Assembly (NCBI RefSeq): GCF_964204645.1
Contig: NC_134026.1
Location: forward strand, 14,722,450-14,782,449
Reading direction: 5' to 3'
DNA length: 60,000 nt
Origin: Tubulanus polymorphus
Lineage: Eukaryota > Nemertea > Palaeonemertea > Tubulaniformes > Tubulanidae
This document shows, one piece after another, positions 43,936 through 52,647 of this stretch (position 1 is the first letter of the stretch; the number at the start of each line of letters is the position of its first letter). A program made the position numbers and the translations under genes. The notes under the pieces were generated by a model. That model saw nothing but the letters and a program-made list of their open reading frames with translations. It was not told the origin of the DNA and did not search any database.

Positions 43936-45750
43936 ATGTCGGATCACGACGTCTCCAGTTCCCCTAGGGGACCGAGATTTAAACGTTGGGGCAAGGTTGA
44001 TACACCTTCTCAGACCCCAGCGTCCTCATCGGGCAAGGTTGATACACCTGAATGCCCGGATACTCGGAAACAGGGCAATGATCCGGGACGATCCGTGTCT
44101 AGGTCCAGGTCCCGATCGAGATTTAGTCGGTCCGACTCTTCGTCTCCTACTAGACGTAGGCACCAGCGCTCTAATAAAAAACGACGTCGTTCACCGTCTG
44201 AACCCAGCTCTGGGTCAAGGTCTCGTTCTAGGTCCCGTTCTAGAGTAAGTCGAAGCTATTCTCCGTCACCTACCAGGCGTAGGCGCAAGCGTGCTCATAA
44301 GCAACAACGTCGTCGCTCACGTTCTAGATCACCGGCTGATAAGCCGTCTGACTCTAGTGACATCAAGAATATGCTAGCGATATTCTCGCAGGAGATCGCT
44401 TCACTTAAGGAACAACTAAAAAGTAAGGAACCCCCGGGCCCCAAGCCTCCATCAGTGCCAACAGGGCTGTCCTGCAACCCAACAGATGGGTTAGTGTTGG
44501 ATGATGTCAACGATTTTTCTGACGAGGAAAAATCTCGTGATCCAGAAGATCCTGGTCTATCCAGGGACGGAGACATGCACAGATCGTGCTCTCCGTCACC
44601 ATCCACAATGGAAGAGACGGGAGACATTCCATTCAAGGACTTAGTAAAAGAAGTTTTCTCCCGATACGGAGGTACCAAGGCCAAACCTAAACCAACCCAG
44701 CCTAGAGGGTCGGCCGCCAAAATCTTCAGTCCATCCGATGACACCGAAGAGTTAGTTTCAGCACCACATTCTGCATATAGAGAAGAATGGCGTGAGACTT
44801 TGGACACGACACTGTGGGGTGGTAAGCGTACAGACAATACTTGGTCTTATCCTCCATTAGAGGCAGGCATGAAGGATTCAAAATTTTTCTCTCCGTTGTA
44901 TCCGCCCATATCGGGGTACAAGACTTATTACTACGCCACACCAGGTGCTGATGATCCCGGATTCAAACCACACTCTGAGTTAGACTCCGATGGGTCAACC
45001 ACGATAGGACTACCCAAAAAACCACCGCCCACCTACACTTTACCAAAACAAGCAATGGGAGCGTTGAACCAATTAGCTCGTAGCATTTGTCAAATCGCGT
45101 CTTTCCAAGACATTTCACTGGTTGCTATGCACGGCGAGTTAGAAAAAGTAAAGTCTCAACTAGTCCAGGATAATCCGGATCCAGAGACAATGTCCGAACA
45201 CGTGGCGACCATAGAGATAATTCTACAGTCTATGGCCAAGGCGTTGTGTCACCAAGTACCTTTGGGTATAAGGATCCAGGCTAACCTAGCCTTGATCAAT
45301 AGATATAGCTTGTTGGCCGACTCCAAACTTCCAGAACCGGTGAAAGTAGCTCTATACAGAGCACCGCTGGGCAATTCCTCACGGGTTTTCTCTGGATGCT
45401 GCGCATCCGCCGATGCGGAGGCCACCAAGATCAGAGAATCTCAGGCTAAGGCCGGTAGGCAGTCATGGAAGACACCAAAAAAGCCTAGTTATTACGCCGG
45501 CAACTCTACTTACAGAAACTCACCGGCAAATCAGCCCGGATACAATCAATCTCAAGTCAACAGCAAATTAAGCTACAAAAAAGCGGGTTGGACAAGCTCC
45601 AAGGGAGCTCAAAGCGACAACAATAACAATTTGAACTATGCCAGTTATTCTCAAAGTTCTTACAGTGACAATCCCCAAAGGGGTAGGGCTAGATTACGTA
45701 GGGGCTTCAATCGACCCTTTCGTGGCCGCGCCAACACAGGTACCCGTTGA
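43936..45750 (+). CDS. DIRS gag-like protein with an Arg-Ser-rich N-terminus (604 aa)
   Basis: An intact frame begins MSDHDVSSSPRGPRF. Two RS blocks (about residues 55-110 and 95-145), such as SRSRSRSRFSRSDSSSPTRR and SRSRSRSRVSRSYSPSPTRR, look like the RS domains of splicing factors. They are probably an internal duplication of ~70 residues. An acidic middle and a Pro/Lys linker follow, then a central domain with GALNQLARSICQIASFQDIS and KALCHQVPLGIRIQANLAL. The end is Asn/Ser/Arg-rich with RRGFNRPFRGR (RGG-like). In this position of DIRS elements a gag-type nucleic-acid-binding protein is expected. RS domains would suggest nuclear or RNA-processing contacts; that is inference. Confidence 0.75.
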   Translation: MSDHDVSSSPRGPRFKRWGKVDTPSQTPASSSGKVDTPECPDTRKQGNDPGRSVSRSRSRSRFSRSDSSSPTRRRHQRSNKKRRRSPSEPSSGSRSRSRSRSRVSRSYSPSPTRRRRKRAHKQQRRRSRSRSPADKPSDSSDIKNMLAIFSQEIASLKEQLKSKEPPGPKPPSVPTGLSCNPTDGLVLDDVNDFSDEEKSRDPEDPGLSRDGDMHRSCSPSPSTMEETGDIPFKDLVKEVFSRYGGTKAKPKPTQPRGSAAKIFSPSDDTEELVSAPHSAYREEWRETLDTTLWGGKRTDNTWSYPPLEAGMKDSKFFSPLYPPISGYKTYYYATPGADDPGFKPHSELDSDGSTTIGLPKKPPPTYTLPKQAMGALNQLARSICQIASFQDISLVAMHGELEKVKSQLVQDNPDPETMSEHVATIEIILQSMAKALCHQVPLGIRIQANLALINRYSLLADSKLPEPVKVALYRAPLGNSSRVFSGCCASADAEATKIRESQAKAGRQSWKTPKKPSYYAGNSTYRNSPANQPGYNQSQVNSKLSYKKAGWTSSKGAQSDNNNNLNYASYSQSSYSDNPQRGRARLRRGFNRPFRGRANTGTR

Positions 45751-45819
45751 AGATGTCAGGCCAGTGGGCTCTAGCCTTCAAGACGCCTCTTCCCACTGGC
45801 TAGAAAAATTTGGCGACAC

Positions 45820-47647
45820 TTGGGCTACAAAGATCGTTTCCAAAGGATACCAACTGAAATTCGTTCACAAACCGCATCTATCTCATCAGCCGGTGGAAAT
45901 GAGGCCAAAGTGGGGCAGGAGTCCCACGTTATGCCAGCGATCAACGAGATGATTTTAAAAAGATCGCTGGAAGAAATCCCTCTAGGATCCCCGGGATGGT
46001 ATTCAAGAATTTTCACCGTCCCAAAATCATCTGGGGGCTTAAGGACGGTAATAGATCTGTCAGCTCTAAATCGTTATATCATAGTCCCAAAATTCAAGCT
46101 AACAACACCCAAGGAGGTGATTCAGGGGCTGGAGCCAGGCCAATGGGCAGCATCCATAGATCTGAAGGATGCATAGCTACAAGTACCAATACACAGGAAC
46201 TCAAGAAAGTATTTAAGAGTTCATTGGAGGGGAAGAACATACCAATTTCGGTCTCTGCCCTTCGGCCTGAGTTCAGCCCCTTGGGTCTACACCAAACTTG
46301 TCAAAAGGGTTCAGAAACACCTTCAGTCGAAGGGAGTTCACATTTACTGTTACCTGGACGATTGGCTGGTTGTGGCAAATTCGAAAGCAGAGTGCAAGGA
46401 AGCCTTAGACAAGACAATGGCCTTGATCCGTCAATTAGGTTTCATAGTGAATTTAGAGAAGTCCCAGTTGACCCCCTCTCAAAGGTTCACGTACCTAGGT
46501 ATGCACTTCGACCTGACGCAGGCCTTAGTCAGACCAGCACAGGCCAGAGTTCAGAAGCTGAGGGAGGCAGTTCTCGGTCTCCTGACGGGGGCGCCCAGAT
46601 CGGCTCGGTCCTGGTCCCAGGTTTTGGGCCAGATGAGTTCCGTTGCACTCGTAGTTCCGCTCGGTCGTTTACACAGCCGTTCTCTTCAAAGATTCTGGAA
46701 GCAAGCTTGGAGATCGGCAGGGGAAGAGTGGGATACCTTATTGCCGGTACCACCGGTGAACCTAATCCCCGAACTCGAGTGGTGGACTCTCGCGCAGAAC
46801 TTGACAAGAGGCACCTCCCTAGCACCATTGAAGGCCCCGATTCATCTATTCACGGTTCCAGCCATCAGGGTTGGGGAGCACATGTAGAAGGTTTTCAGAA
46901 AGCCGGGAACTGGTCTCGAGCAGAAGCTCATCTCCACATAAATCACCTGGAACTGTAAGCGGTTCAAAAGGCCTTCAAATACTTCAAAAGGAGGTTAGGG
47001 GGTCATCACGTGTGGCTGTCAACGGACAACTCCAAAGTAAAGGATTATTTGCTCAACCAGGGGGGGGGACCAGGTCCCCAACATTATCCAACTTAGCAGC
47101 TCAGATTCTGACCTGGGTCCAGGCTCAAGGGATGATTCTTTCGGTATCCCACCTGGCCGGCAGCCTGAATGTGGTGGCCGACGCTTTGTCTCGCCAAGAC
47201 AGGCCAGTAGTCACCGAGTGGACATTGACAGTCAGGGTAGCCAATCAAGTCCGGGCCCTGATGGGAAGTCCGAACGTGGACCTGTTTGCCACTCGCTTCA
47301 ACACGAGGTGTCCGGTGTTTGTGTCCCCATTTCAAGACGACTTGGCGTGGAGGGTGGACGCTCTATCTCTGAGTTGGGACAACCTGCTAGCTTATGCCTT
47401 TTCCCCCACTCACCTACTCAATCGAGTGTTGGAGAAGATAGAGGGGGCAGTCAACTGTCAAGTGGTCTTAGTGGCTCCCCGTTGGCCGACTCAGACATGG
47501 TTCGTCAGACTCCTTCATCTACTGGTGGACTTCCCTCGCACTCTGCCCAATTACCCCGGGTTACTGTCCCAGGGACGATTCAAGTTACACCCAAATCAAT
47601 TCCAATTGAATCTACACGCCTGGCCATTGTCAAGCGACAGCTTTTAA
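45820..47647 (+). pseudogene. DIRS reverse transcriptase-RNase H with one stop and frame changes
   Basis: RT: GSPGWYSRIFTVPKSSGGLR and TVIDLSALNRYIIVPKFKL. SIDLKDA is followed by TAG near 46174 in place of the usual Tyr, then LPFGLSSAPWVYTKLV and the active-site YLDDWLVV, all in one frame. The frame shifts near 46855 (in SHQGWGAHVEG, start of RNase H), has TAA in HINHLEL-AVQKAF near 46957, and shifts again at a run of nine G near 47062. After that LAAQILTWVQAQGM, HLAGSLNVVADALSRQDRP and NVDLFATRFNTRCPVFVSPF follow to the end. Motif order is as in DIRS pol. Confidence 0.85.
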
Positions 47648-48738
47648 ACCAAGGAATTTCTTCGGGGGCAGCCAGATTTATCGTGGAATCCAAACGTCCC
47701 TCTACCGGAGCATTGTACGATTCCAAATGGGAATGTTACTCCGATTGGTGTAATAGGAGAGCGGTGGATTCTCTCCACCCCTCTGTGTCAGAGTTAATAG
47801 ATTTTTTCTATTTCCTGTTCGAAGAGAAGAATAGACAGGTTATAACCATTAAAGGCTACAGATCAGCAATAGGGCATACTTTTCGTTCAGCGGGCGTCCC
47901 TGTAGTGACGGAGGATGTGAAAATAGCTCAATTGATATCAGGTTTTGGGGTTAAGAGACCCAAACAGGTTTCAGATATCCCGCCATGGGACTTAACAGTG
48001 GTTCTTAGAGCACTTATGATCACTCCCTTCGAGCCTATCCGCAATACTACCCTGTCAGACTTATCTAAGAAAACGGTGTTCTTACTGTTCTTAGCGATGG
48101 CCGCGAGGCGTTCAGAGGTTCATGCTTTATCGATGCGTCCTGGTCATATTTCCTTTGGTCCACAAGATAGGTTTGTCATTTTAAGGCCTGGTCTTAGTTT
48201 CATTGCCAAGAATCAAAAGGCTTCCGTAGCAGCCAGATCTTGGAAGATCGAGGTTTTGACGCATAGGGTATCTCACGATCTTCCTGATACGTCGCTCTGT
48301 CCAGTAAGAGCTTTAAAGGAGTACCTAGAGAGGACACTTCCCCACAGACAAGATAGGGAGAGGCTCTTTATTCCTCTCCGACAAGGGGATAAGAGAGATA
48401 TCGCAAGGGACACAATCGCTTGATGGATTGTATCTTTAATTAAAGAAACTCTGCATTCTCAGGGGGCCCAGGCTCCGCTCGGGATACATTCTCATCAGGT
48501 GAGGGCATTAGCCACATCCTGGTCATTATTCACGGGGGCTTCCTTGGAACAGGTTTGTCGTTCAGCCTTCTGGACGTCTCCATCTACCTTCTCGTCATTT
48601 CATTTGAAGGACGTTTCTGGACAGTTAGGCTCACTGTCCACGTTGGGTCCAATTGTTACTGCACAACGAATAAGCGTACAAAAACCCAAAAAACATCGGG
48701 CCCAGTTAGACCTTTTTAAACCAGGTCCTGGGGATTAA
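47610..48738 (+). pseudogene. DIRS tyrosine recombinase with a stop and a changed nucleophile position
   Basis: It overlaps the end of pol in another frame. Core-binding part: ALYDSKWECYSDWCNRRAVD and TIKGYRSAIGHTFRSAGV. Catalytic part: AMAARRSEVHALSM (first Arg) and IAKNQKA (Lys region). A TGA at 48421 stands in DTIA-WIVSLIKE where an amino acid is expected, then comes IHSHQVRALATSWSLF (His-x-x-Arg). The box where the catalytic Tyr normally lies reads STFSSFHLKDV, with His (CAT) where Tyr (TAT/TAC) is usual. Either change would prevent activity of this copy. Confidence 0.8.
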
Positions 48739-49243
48739 AGGGTTTCTTCTGTATTCAGCTATAAGAAAGTTGATGTATATAAGTTGTGGGCATCTTTTAC
48801 AGGGCCTAGGTTACCTTAAGACAGTTAGTGGTAAGGGTTCCTTTTTTGTTATAGGTATTAAGTTTAGACATGAATCATGATTTCATTTATATAGCCTGGG
48901 CAAGGCTGCGTCTAGAGTTTAAGTTTTTTGCCTACTGGTTTAGGTTAATATCGAGGTAATGGCATTCAGTGCCTTACTAAGGTATCCGGGAGTGAGTTGA
49001 CACCGGGTTGTTTGATTTCCTTTTTTCGACTCAAACGTAACGGGGTCATAATAGGCATGTTATTATCTACCAATACAGTTAGGAACTGAAAAGGAAGCGG
49101 CACGGTAGCTCCCTGATTTTTGGTTTTCCACTGGCTCACCTGGGGTTTGTTGCGGTTTTCTGCAGAGAGTTTTAGGGTGAGTGTAAGTGTAGAGAATTTA
49201 AATCGACTTTTGGTCGCCTCCCTCCTCCATTCTTTGGGATTCT
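48739..49243. other. DIRS 3' non-coding region
   Basis: No frame of interest. It leads from the recombinase end to the internal complementary region. Confidence 0.5.
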
Positions 49244-49342
49244 GGCTATAGTGTATTTTCCCAGGGAATGTATTCGAAGTAAATATTACAATTTTGTTCA
49301 AAAATTGGTATTTACGAGGAATACTTACCTGGGAAAATACAC
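49244..49342 (+). repeat. DIRS internal complementary region
   Basis: GGCTATAGTGTATTTTCCCA through TGTATTCGAAGTAAAT is the complement of the left terminus (43427-43470). It is followed directly by ATTACAATTTTGTTC through GAGGAATACTTACCTGGG, the complement of the right terminus (about 49490-49549). The two complements joined head to tail form the template for circle closure in the DIRS replication model. Confidence 0.92.
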
Positions 49343-49389
49343 GGGTATTCCCACCCAGCCGTCCCCCAGGCGATTGAGGGATTATTGGC

Positions 49390-49506
49390 GCAAAAAGATG
49401 ATGGCGTCTCGCCAGATGGCGCTATGTTACGGCGCCCCTACCAAAAGTCGATTCGGGCGTTATCTGCCTAGCCAAAAGCAATATGGCTATAGTGTATTTT
49501 CCCAGG
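49390..49506 (-). repeat. Right inverted terminal repeat of DIRS
   Basis: Inverse complement of 43446-43562. Beyond it the right terminus has its own ~43 bp (TAAGTATTCCTCGTAAATAC, then CAATTTTTGAACAAAATTGT) that the left end lacks. Confidence 0.93.
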
Positions 49507-49549
49507 TAAGTATTCCTCGTAAATACCAATTTTTGAACAAAATTGTAAT

Positions 49550-50340
49550 TTTTCGCAAAAAGCTGAAAGCAAAAATATCAGTTTTAAAAAGCCAATCTCC
49601 TCTATGATTGGATTAGCTGCAGAAATCAGCAGGTGTTCATGTGAACCCGCGGTATCGTTTTACTGTTTTACTTCCAGGTTTTATCTTAAGATTTAAAATT
49701 GTATTTCAAGATCGATTTCTGTGAAATCTATATTTGATTTTGTTTTCGGAGGAATCTTTATTTACACTACAAAAGAAATTCATCCTTGACGATTGCCCAA
49801 TGGTCAAGAAAATTATGTTTTTCTCATATCGGATGGATGACCTTGATATGCTAATTAGCCATGTGCTCAAATTGCAAATTCAATAGGCAATCAATATAGG
49901 ACTGATATTTAATGCATTTCCAGTAGGTCACCGAATACCTTTCTCTGTGTCCGCCGTGCGCTGGTCCCTTTACACCAGTAATTGGGAACGTAGGCTTTCA
50001 TACCAGAGGTCGAGCGGTCGAGACTCCACTCATCACCACAAGTAATAATTCAATTGAGTATGAGACACCACTCATCACAGCTAGGCTCTAGTGAGAACGG
50101 ACGATTGCTCTGTGGTACACATATACAGTGAGTGCGCGTAACAACAGCTGCGCGTGGATAGATCGATACAGTGAGTCTCTACTGAGAACGGTTATTAACG
50201 CGTGTGCTATTACTGTAGTACAGTGATTGCGTGTCAACTGTTCCCAGATAAATAGATGCTGTGAGGCTTGGGTGAGAACGGTTAATAGCGTGTTTGTTAT
50301 ATACAGGGGGAAGTAATCCCCACTCATCACCACAAGTAAT
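49550..50340. other. Spacer between DIRS and Polinton copy B, with ~90-bp degenerate tandem repeats
   Basis: At about 50094, 50184 and 50274 the word GAGAACGG recurs, at about 90-bp spacing, followed by similar but diverged sequence (TTATTAACGCGTGTG against TTAATAGCGTGTTTG). The 19-bp word CACTCATCACCACAAGTAAT occurs at 50028 and again at 50322, just before the first Polinton gene. These could be part of the left end of copy B or old host repeats. Confidence 0.5.
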
Positions 50341-50355
50341 TTGTTTTCCTTATTA

Positions 50356-50682
50356 ATGGGAGATAGAAAAGCATTCTTAGCAACAATAAATAACAGAATA
50401 AAACCAGCAAAAAAACAATTTGAAATAAAAAAGTTAGTTGATGTTACAAAAGAAATTGAACATAAAATATTGAAATTAGAAAAGATAAAAACTAAATATG
50501 GAGAGAAAGTATCAGCTAATTTAAGCTACTGTAATGTAAGTACATCGCGAGAATTTAAAGTATTTTTACCTGATAAATGGGCTTCATTGAGTACAGAGGA
50601 ATTAAAAGATTTAGAAGGATTTAAAATAATCTATCATGGAAAAAATGAAGATGGCCATCATGATTTAGAAATTGTTGATTAA
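50356..50682 (+). CDS. Second, diverged small DNA-binding-like Polinton protein (108 aa), opposite strand
   Basis: From ATG at 50356: MGDRKAFLATINNRI, then KKLVDVTKEIEHKILKLEKI, TKYGEKVSANLSY, FKVFLPDKWASLSTEELKDL and YHGKNEDGHHDLEIV. The last two blocks match FRTYLPDRF-LSSEDLEEL and YKGKNEKGHHEIDF of the protein at 5297-5638. The two are clear paralogues within the element family. It alone faces right, at the outer edge of copy B. An upstream in-frame ATG at 50341 would add five residues; I prefer 50356 because the family starts with short M-[EG]-[SD]-[KR] ends. The role is unknown; OB-like DNA binding is a guess. Confidence 0.75.
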   Translation: MGDRKAFLATINNRIKPAKKQFEIKKLVDVTKEIEHKILKLEKIKTKYGEKVSANLSYCNVSTSREFKVFLPDKWASLSTEELKDLEGFKIIYHGKNEDGHHDLEIVD

Positions 50683-50814
50683 ATTAAAAAAACAAGATAA
50701 ATTAATAAAAATAATGAATATCTAGAATCCGAAATGACTTATCTGGACAATTTAATTGCTCCGCATAGATAGACAAAAGTAGTGAGATATTCAATTATTT
50801 TTTTTGTTTTTTTT

Positions 50815-51192
50815 CTAAAATATTAATCCATTTTTTTTTATTATCAATTTTGGAATTTCAGAAGTATTTTCATTTTTGATAGCAGTTGTTTCAGAATTAT
50901 TAATATCATGAATTTTATTTGATTTCTTATACCAATTACACCCAATCAAAATGAATAAAATTACAAATCCAACTGTAGAATATAGACATTTATCAAATAT
51001 TCTATCATTAGAAGGAGTAGAAATAACAATATTTTCACTATTTTTATTAACATTTTTATTACTTATTTTTTCTTTTACATCTTTTTTATATTCTTGTGAT
51101 TTAATTCCTAATTGCTGAGACCATTCAATTTGTTTCTGTGATCTCGGTTTTTTCTTCACAGTTAATTCCTTCACTTCTTCCACCTTGTTCAT
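50815..51192 (-). CDS. Polinton single-pass membrane protein (125 aa)
   Basis: A basic N-terminus with TVKKKPRSQKQIEWSQQLG and a Lys-rich stretch is followed by one hydrophobic segment (about 75-92, LYSTVGFVILFILIGCNW) and a polar tail. The start context is TATAATAAATG. A short basic arm with a W-S-Q word before a single anchor is seen in a minor protein of other Polintons. The function is unknown. Confidence 0.6.
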   Translation of the reverse strand: MNKVEEVKELTVKKKPRSQKQIEWSQQLGIKSQEYKKDVKEKISNKNVNKNSENIVISTPSNDRIFDKCLYSTVGFVILFILIGCNWYKKSNKIHDINNSETTAIKNENTSEIPKLIIKKNGLIF

Positions 51193-51728
51193 TTATTATA
51201 GAAATATTTTTACTTTCAATATTTGAAAATGTTATAACTCCAGTTGATAATAATGTCATAAATCCACCTAATTGAAATGATAAATATCCAATCCATTTAT
51301 TTAATTCAGTCATAACTAAATAATCATTTTTTAAATCGGAATATAATCTATTTTCATTCAATTGGTAGTATATAATTACATAATTTACTATAACCTTTTA
51401 CTACATTTTCTGATATCGCGTCATTAATTCTAGCTGTTCTCGCGGCTTCATAAATCTTAAATAATCTAATAATTTCATCTGATTTCATTGTATCTAATTC
51501 ATTATAAGTTAAATTTTTACCGACAAAATTTTTACATTTTCCAGATGCTATTAATATTTCTAATTGATGTTTACAATAAAGATAATATTCATAATTATTA
51601 TTTGTTGTAACATTATTTAAAGCACCATCATCTGGAGTTAATTTTGTTTCTGTTATTCCTAAATCATCTAAAGTTTTTTCAATTGGAACATCACCATTTT
51701 TAGATTTTATTTTCTTTTCACCTACCAT
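51125..51728 (-). pseudogene. Polinton membrane-associated protein (~195 codons), frameshifted
   Basis: The first frame (51728-51354) ends YSKLCNYILPIE. A second frame, starting at 51361, continues NENRLYSDLKNDYLVMTELN and has a hydrophobic stretch LSFQLGGFMTLLSTGVITFS. In related elements the helix with AARTARINDAISENV-like sequence, the short acidic YSDL-NDYLVK-EL block and the hydrophobic end form one protein. The change of frame near 51355-51360 therefore looks like a small deletion. The start is preceded by TTTTTGTTATATAAATG. It overlaps the start of the next gene. Confidence 0.55.
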
Positions 51729-51761
51729 TTATATAACAAAAATATTATTTGTGATGTTGTA

Positions 51762-52030
51762 ACTAGAATTCAACTAGAATGTAACTAGAATTCAACTAGA
51801 TTAACAAGCTAGTTGAAATATTGTTGTTTTTGTTTATTTCTTGTTAAATCTAGTTGATTTTTGTTCCAACTACTAACAACTAGAATTCAACTAGAATGTA
51901 ACTAGAATTAAACTTGATTAACAAGCTAGTTAAAATATTGTTAAATCTAGTTGATTTTTGTTCCAACTACCAATAACTAGAATTCAAATAGAATGTAACT
52001 AGAATTCAACTAGATTAACAAGCTAGTTGA
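51762..52030. repeat. Three degenerate ~95-115-bp repeats built from CAACTAG/CTAGTTG words
   Basis: Each unit reads AACTAGAATTCAACTAGAAT then GTAACTAGAATTCAACTAGA, TTAACAAGCTAGTTGAAATA, and, in the first two units, AAATCTAGTTGATTTTTGTT and CCAACTAC. The word CTAG with flanking AAC/GTTG is repeated about fifteen times in both orientations. The array fills the gap between the ATPase stop and the 195-codon gene start, where other gaps are 16-30 bp. Confidence 0.85.
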
Positions 52031-52032
52031 AT

Positions 52033-52611
52033 TTAGATAAATTCATATTTAAATGGGTGTTGTAATCTAAATAGTAATTTTGATCTTTTAATATTTTTCA
52101 ACTTATCCATATATTCATTATGTAAATCATGTGGAATAATATCATTTTCCTCAAGTGCATTTTTCATCGATTTTCTATCTTTATTGTAGAATAAAACTAG
52201 AAATCTAATGTTTTCTCTAAAGTCTTCAACAATTGAATTATATTTTTGATTTAAAACCCAAGTTGTTATCCCAAAATGTCTGCCAGAAAAAGCTAAATAG
52301 CATAACTCACTTTCTCTAACTTTTGAATCATGTAAATTTGCGCAATCATCTATGATAAATAATGTATTTGATCCTTTATAAATATCAATTGCTATTTTTA
52401 TACAATTATCTTTATCTAAATTTTCTTTTACTGTTTTATGATCTAATATAATAAATTTATTATTTCTAGTAATATTTCTATCATAAGTTTGATTAAATTC
52501 ATATGTTGGACAAAATAATACTATATTATCAAAATAGTTTTCATAAACAGTTTCTAATAAATTTAATATAAAATAAGTTTTTCTACAATTTGTTACGCCA
52601 GAAATTAACAT
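52033..52611 (-). CDS. A32/FtsK-HerA-type packaging ATPase (192 aa), Walker A altered
   Basis: It starts MLISGVTNCRKTYFILNLLE. The Walker A position reads GVTNCRKT, where GxTxCGKT is usual, so the Gly before Lys is Arg (AGA for GGA). Walker B is TLFIIDDCANL, followed by ELCYLAFSGRHFGITTWVLN and a sensor-like QKYNSI segment, the layout of the virus packaging ATPases carried by Polintons. In the element it should move DNA into capsids. The Arg change and the very short segment before Walker A suggest an inactive or N-terminally shortened copy. In-frame codons continue upstream to the integrase stop without another ATG (IFEPHN precedes Met). Confidence 0.82.
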   Translation of the reverse strand: MLISGVTNCRKTYFILNLLETVYENYFDNIVLFCPTYEFNQTYDRNITRNNKFIILDHKTVKENLDKDNCIKIAIDIYKGSNTLFIIDDCANLHDSKVRESELCYLAFSGRHFGITTWVLNQKYNSIVEDFRENIRFLVLFYNKDRKSMKNALEENDIIPHDLHNEYMDKLKNIKRSKLLFRLQHPFKYEFI

Positions 52612-52647
52612 ATTATGAGGCTCAAATATGAATAATTCCTTATTAAT

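Larger units (their letters stand above)
43427..49549 (+). mobile_element. DIRS-type tyrosine-recombinase retrotransposon, near full length
   Basis: The ends are inverted repeats, and an internal complementary region joins the complements of both termini, the layout unique to DIRS elements. Inside are an SR-rich gag-like protein, RT-RNase H and a tyrosine recombinase, all on plus. The borders are set from the internal complementary region: left near ATTTACTTCGAATAC (43427) and right near AAAATTGTAAT (49549). No target duplication is expected for this class. Stops and frameshifts are present in pol and the recombinase. Confidence 0.92.

Noticed and set aside
44295-44837. 180-aa minus-strand open frame
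   Set aside because: Shadow of the SR-rich gag; the serine/proline-rich composition simply mirrors the plus-strand RS codons.
46529-46828. Minus-strand open frame in DIRS pol
   Set aside because: Lies opposite clear RT-RNase H coding sequence and has no protein character of its own.
50088-50333. 81-aa minus-strand frame left of Polinton copy B
   Set aside because: It falls in the degenerate ~90-bp repeats and lacks the start signal of Polinton genes or any recognisable domain.
51762-52030. CRISPR-like array
   Set aside because: Units are long, degenerate and lack uniform repeats with unique spacers, and the setting is a eukaryotic mobile element.
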